Assembly: GCF_001659605.2 (NCBI RefSeq)
Contig: NC_035164.2
Location: 12,730,873-12,794,872 of the forward strand
Length of the DNA stretch: 64,000 nucleotides
Source: Manihot esculenta
Taxonomy: Eukaryota > Streptophyta > Magnoliopsida > Malpighiales > Euphorbiaceae
Direction of reading: 5' to 3'
Shown here: positions 59,901 through 64,000 of the stretch, in pieces
How positions within the stretch are numbered: position 1 is the first letter of the stretch
Layout: every line of letters begins with the position of its first letter
Made by a program: the position numbers and the translations under genes
The notes under the pieces: generated by a model
The model's database searches: none
Told to the model about the DNA's origin: nothing
The model's input: only the letters and a program-made list of their open reading frames with translations

Positions 59901-59928
59901 GAATGGAAAATAAATTAGTTAAATCAAT

Positions 59929-59946
59929 TCCCCGGCAACGGCGCCA
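59929..59946 (-). other. Primer-binding site, tRNA-Asp type (minus strand)
   Basis: On the minus strand TGGCGCCGTTGCCGGGGA, five bases from the LTR end at 59952. Confidence 0.9.
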
Positions 59947-59951
59947 ATTTT

Positions 59952-60129
59952 TGACTCGTGGTTGTCAAAGCCAGTCAAAAATAACCTTTTTCAGTTATCA
60001 ACAATATTACTACTGCAGATAGTGGTGAAAGGATCGAATCCACAGGGAATTAAAAACTTACCTATCTTCCTTGTCAAGACCAAGAGAATTAACTGAAAGC
60101 AAAGAAACTGAAAGCAAAATAAAAATAAG
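59952..60129 (-). repeat. 3' end of an Athila-type LTR (minus strand)
   Basis: About 178 bp of the U5 end, finishing CCACGAGTCA on the minus strand next to the primer site. The rest of this LTR is absent: at 60130 the sequence changes to gag of another copy. Confidence 0.75.
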
Positions 60130-60291
60130 TGCAGAAAATTCTGCAGCAGGGGCTGTAGGTGATTTTACTGATGCTGATGAGGATGCTTTGGAGGCTTGGT
60201 TCCTCAAGTTTGCTTGCTTCTTTAAGCTCTTGGCGGTGCGTTCTATCTCCGGATCGTAAAGAAGATTGTCTTTACGGCCAGACCTGGTCAT
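60130..60291 (-). pseudogene. Second Athila-type gag N-terminus (minus strand)
   Basis: ATG at 60291-60289, MTRSGRKDNLLYDPEIERTAKSLKKQA, about 54 codons, then cut by the LTR end at 60129. It belongs to the subfamily of the next LTR. Confidence 0.8.
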
Positions 60292-60320
60292 AAAGGGAAA
60301 ATACGTTAGTTTAAATCAAC

Positions 60321-60338
60321 TCCCCGGCAACGGCGCCA
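60321..60338 (-). other. Primer-binding site of the second minus-strand copy
   Basis: Minus strand TGGCGCCGTTGCCGGGGA, five bases from the LTR end at 60344. Confidence 0.9.
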
Positions 60339-60343
60339 ATTTT

Positions 60344-61765
60344 TGATAGCGGTTGTCGAAGCCGTCAAAAATAAACCTATTAATCAATCAACAAATAAAT
60401 TTGCAGATAGTGGCAATAGGGTCGAACCACAGGGAATTGACACTAAAGACCTTCCTAATAATGACCAAGATAAGTAAATAACAAATAATTAAAAGAGGGG
60501 GGTTTGATTTGATAATAAACAGCAAAAGAAAGCGATAATTTAAATAGATGAGAATTTCAATGGGAAAAGGATTCTAGTTGAAGTATGAGTCTATTTCAGT
60601 TTGTTCAGAATTGATCATTGATTATTTAGGATTCCTATTTTATTTCAATAAATTGGTTTTGGTTATGGAAGACGCTTCTCACAACCAAATTCCTCCTTAG
60701 TTCTAGTTTGATTAGGAAACATTCGCTAATCAAACACTAATCAACAAGTTGCCAAGGAACGTCCTTGGAGCATTGTAGCATCGAACAACTGTTGACTGCA
60801 TTAAGACTTAGAGAAACCCAATTCTATCCTTGCCAACCGCATGGTCAAGTTTAGATTATACAACTTGATTAAATGTGTATTTGAACAACCTAAGCAATTA
60901 CGGACCTAAATCATTCAAATGATATTACTTAAGCAATTTAAAAGCAATGGGCCCTTATTGATTCTAAAAGCTAAGTAATAATTATGGACAGATCAAATGA
61001 CATAAATATTGAAAGCAAATAAGAGTTTAACAGTGGAGTTTTAAATCTCCCAATTCATCACAAAACTGAATTTCCTCAAGTTCAACTAGAAAAGAAAGGA
61101 AATTAGCCACTCATGGTGGACTAAATAAACAAAAGATGAAAATAAAGGGAAAGGAAAGAAGCTGCAGGGTTTCTGGCGAGGGGAGAAGATGCTGAGTAGC
61201 TGATCAGAAGATGCCCCTTGCTGGTTTCTAGGTTGCTCTTTTATAGCTGAAGAATTCCATCCATCTAGGGTTTTGAAATCCCTTTTTGATTTGGTGTTTG
61301 ATTCCTCTTTTGATGTTGAATTTAATTGCAATTGGAATTCCTTAGGCGAGAAGCTCTTTCGTGGCTCTTGGAACTGTGTTGATAGTGATTGAGTTGGATT
61401 TGGACTTCTAAAAATTCGAATTTCTGTTTTCTGCACAATTTCCCGCTCTGCTGTCAATTTCTGCTGTCAAGGTGATTGGGGCGGGTGATTTGGGCAAATC
61501 ACTTGTCCCAATCGCCCCAATCGCTTTCTGTGAGTTAGTCCAATTTTTAGCTCTCTGTCTCTGCGAGTGATTTGGCCAGTTTCTACGAGTGATTTGGGCA
61601 AATCACTGGCCCAATCACTTTTCTGTCATTTTCTGCACTTTTTCTCCAATTTTACAATTTCTCCCTTTTCTGCAAAAACAAGATAAAAACCATAGATTAA
61701 GCTGAAAAATGTGTAAATAAGCAATAATAAAGATAATAAAAATGTGGCTAATTTGTGCTTGATCA
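60344..61765 (-). repeat. LTR of a second Athila-type subfamily (1422 bp)
   Basis: On the minus strand it starts TGATCAAGC and ends ACCGCTATCA. It is clearly related to the E1/E2 LTR in its 3' half (primer-proximal blocks, TTAATGCA, GAAGCGTCTTCC) but different in its first 500 bp. There it carries the palindrome GTGATTTGGGCAAATCAC at 61485-61502 and 61589-61606. A minus-strand TATA box (GCTATAAAAG) is near 61241. This one LTR has a polypurine tract on one side and a primer site on the other. Confidence 0.87.
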
Positions 61766-62790
61766 AATACTCCCACACCTAGCCTTTTGCTTGTCCTCAA
61801 GCAACAAACAACTTAGCCAATCAAGCCCTCTTTTCTTTTGAGCCTAAATACCACTTAATCAGCCCCCCTAGACTCCTAATTTGAAACACTACAGTGTAGG
61901 ATGCATGTACTAAGGTTGTCCCCTTCTTTCCTTGTTTCCTATCACTCACCATGGCGAAGGGAAAGTTTTTGATTTGATCATGCTTATTTTTTTATATTAG
62001 GTTTAATGCAATCCCTTAAGAGTGACTTGCCCTATTTGAAGCATTTTTAATTACCAACACTTTTTATCCTTGCCTGAAAAAATCACCAACCTTTTTACGC
62101 GATGGTGCATATGGGTAATACACCCCCGGTTACTCAGTTGGTCACTTGTCCAAGTGGCTACTAGCTCTGTTCATAATCTTAGACCATCGAAACAGGTTGT
62201 GTTTTGTGCTTTTTTGATTTGCTGAGTTTTTCTTTTTCTTTTTCCTTTTTATAACAATTTGGGCAAATCAACTCAAAGAGAATTACACTAACTTTTTATT
62301 GCATGTATTTTATTTTCCTTTCCTATTGGCCACAGCAGTTTCAAGAACTCAATTCAAGAAAAAAAAACTTCCTAAGTAAAGGCTACACACTGTGCATGGT
62401 TCAATTTAGGTTTAAAGGGTTGGATAATTTAATGGGGTCATGAGGTAAGAAGCTCTTTTGACTTAGTCATCTATGCTGAGTAGAGCAATAGGCTTAAAAA
62501 CAAAATTCTGTATGTGTGTGCATATGTGTGGATGAAAAAATTTTCTGGTGTGTGAAAGAGGTAAAACTAATGCAAAAAGAAACAAAAAGAATGTAAAAGA
62601 AAACTAAACATGGTGAAGACTGTGCAAAATGTTCTCCAAACACCCCCACACCTATTGCAAACATTGTCCTCAATGTGTAAGCATATATATAAAAGAATTA
62701 AGAAGGAAAGGGAAAGGGACTTCCTGGCCTGTGGGTGATTTGGCGAGTGATTTGGGCAAATCACTGGTCAAATCACTGTCTGTCACGGTG
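61766..62790 (-). other. 3' noncoding region of the second subfamily
   Basis: On the minus strand: a polypurine tract (TAGGTGTGGGAGT) directly before the LTR; a second cassette (TTGAGGACAA..AGGTGTGGGGGTG) at about 62642-62680; the conserved 3' block at 62124-62180; and a GTGATTTGGGCAAATCAC palindrome at 62747-62764. No gene is seen. The lineup of parts matches E1 and E2, though most of the sequence differs. Confidence 0.8.
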
Positions 62791-63296
62791 CTAAGGCAGA
62801 AAATGGTCTACCAGCAGGTCCAACAAGTGCTCCATCCTGTGCATTCGGTCCTCAATTCTACTGAGACGAGCCTCTACTGTCAGGTTGGGAGCTTCATCTT
62901 CAGGTGGCTGATGGGCATCCTGCTGGGGGGCTGCTGGAGGTGCTGTCTCTGCTGGTTCCTGCCCTGTTTCCCCTATTGTCCCATCTGTTGGGGCATCTGT
63001 GGAGGCTGTTTGCTGGGCTGTGGTGAGTTTGTTGGTTTTTTTCCTTTTGAAAACACGCTCATGGCGTGCTGTTATGGGACTTGCAGGTGCAATGGAAAAA
63101 ATATCCCCCACTTTGCAAAGCAACCCCATGTCATCTAATGTGCAAAGGTCTAAGGGAGTTGTTTTGGGGGTGGGGGAGAGGTTAGTATGTGCTGGGTGCA
63201 ATAATTTGAGATTCACTGCAATGGCAGTGATCAAAGGGCCAAAAATCAGGGGCCTGTTATACTGCATGATGCTGGATAGTTGGGTGGCAACCCAAT
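62791..63296 (-). pseudogene. C-terminal part of an unidentified retroelement frame, possibly the Athila second ORF
   Basis: On the minus strand the open frame enters from the LTR insertion at 63296 (NWVATQLSSIMQYNRPLIFGP...) and ends at 62791. It has a conserved-looking block LIFGPLITAIAVNLKL, a basic KRKKTNK stretch near 55-62% of its length, an acidic Pro/Ala-rich region and a C-terminal amphipathic helix (LSRIEDRMHRMEHLLDLLVDHF). Its place just before the 3' noncoding region fits the second (env-like) frame of Athila elements, or the tail of a gag-only protein. I do not recognise it with certainty. The N-terminus is lost to the insertion. Confidence 0.45.
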
Positions 63297-64000
63297 TGTA
63301 ATACCCGGCTAGACTCCGATACCGGAATTCCTACCGTCCAGTGGGATCTCGGATGTCGGAGACCTCTAGGAGGGTAAAATCATGTTTTTGTAAAATGTTT
63401 TCATGTTTTTAATGGTTTTAAGTATGAAATTAAATGAGTTTTTGCAAGAAAAGTCCTTGGAGGAAAACCCAGGTTCGGCCGCCGAAAGTCAAGTTCGGCC
63501 GCTGAACATGCATGCGTTTTGGAGGCACGTTAGGCCCCCGAAAGCATGAGTGAGGGAAGTCCAGGTTCGGCCGCCGAAACTCAAGTTCGGCCGCCGAACA
63601 TGGCATGCATACGGAGGCACATTCGGCCCCCGAACGTGGCCTGGCCAGCCACCTATAAAAGGGTCCCTTAGGTCCGCACGGGCGAGCTTTTTCTCCCCCG
63701 TTGTCGGCCAAGGTGAGTCTCCGCGACCCCTCCCTCGATCTTGAGTGTTTTCCTTAGATCTTCCATGATTTTCACGGGTTTTAACTTCTGTTTTGAAGAT
63801 CTGTGAGTAAAGAGCAAGTTTTGGGTACTTAGGGGTTCAAAGAGCTCAATCTCTCCATCTCCAAGCTAGGATCGCCTTTCCTCTCGTTTCTTCAAGAGGT
63901 AAGCTCAGATCCATCCTTGTTATGTGTTTTAAACAAGCATTAAGTTGTTTTATGGGTAGAGATGCATGTTTAGGCTTGTTGATGAGTTTATGGGTTTTGA
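63297..64000 (+). mobile_element. Tekay-like LTR, plus strand, runs off the window
   Basis: Begins TGTAATACCCGGCT, the LTR start of the family at 38982-41201. It has a cluster of TTCGGCCGCCGAA palindromes (about 63473-63635), a TATA box CCTATAAAAGG at about 63652-63662 and a pyrimidine-rich leader after it. The rest lies outside the window, so whether it is a solo LTR or a full element is unknown. Confidence 0.88.
63652..63662 (+). promoter_or_regulatory. TATA box of the Tekay-like LTR
   Basis: CCTATAAAAGG lies about 355 bp into the LTR, immediately after the GC-rich palindrome cluster. The same arrangement is seen on the minus strand in the copies at 32011 and 40933. Confidence 0.7.

Overview
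The window looks like heterochromatin of a flowering-plant (probably eudicot) nuclear chromosome, most likely centromeric or pericentromeric. It holds no recognisable host gene. It consists of a very AT-rich satellite array with a monomer of about 170 bp and higher-order repeats, plus nested LTR retrotransposons. These are Ty1/copia with an initiator-tRNA-Met type primer site, Ty3/gypsy of Athila type with a primer site matching the end of plant tRNA-Asp, and Ty3/gypsy of Tekay/Del type. The species cannot be read from the sequence.

Layout. Positions 1-34008 are mainly satellite, in five stretches. A diverged Athila-type LTR remnant lies at 306-1278. A nearly perfect 1375-bp higher-order repeat (8 monomers, about 4.1 copies) occupies 6010-11647, and a 2169-bp higher-order repeat follows. 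A young, nearly complete copia element (17864-22701) splits the array, with two nonsense codons, LTRs differing at one base, and TA...TA termini. A minus-strand Tekay-like element (26176-32335) splits it again. That element is internally deleted, and one of its LTRs contains a block of satellite.

From 34009 to 64000 the window is a nested retroelement graveyard. A plus-strand Athila gag-protease element (34351-38218) meets a minus-strand Athila element head-on. The minus-strand element can be followed in pieces from its primer site near 59946 through gag (59900-59612, and again 44142-44021), protease (42615-41207) and reverse transcriptase (38976-38219). It is interrupted by a clean 2220-bp solo Tekay-like LTR (38982-41201), by a plus-strand Tekay-like LTR fragment (42616-44020), and by two related non-autonomous gag-only elements in tandem, called E1 (44143-51108) and E2 (51119-58166) below. 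E2 ends in an LTR-LTR inverted repeat (58149/58164). Further right is a second minus-strand Athila-like subfamily (60130-63296) with a primer site and polypurine tract around a single LTR. The window ends in another plus-strand Tekay-like LTR (63297 onward).

The main unexplained signal is a 27-bp palindromic module in E1 and E2: arms TGTTTGCCCA and TGGGCAAACA around a 7-8 nt variable spacer. It recurs in the LTR, inside the gag-like reading frame (where it encodes CLPKQ..GQT peptides) and as a seven-member array in the 3' untranslated region. A different palindrome occupies the same places in the neighbouring subfamily, and the Tekay-like LTRs carry a third one upstream of their TATA box. Secondary signals are nonsense changes at Gln codons without frameshifts, a duplicated polypurine-tract cassette, and a conserved 3' noncoding block shared by diverged subfamilies.
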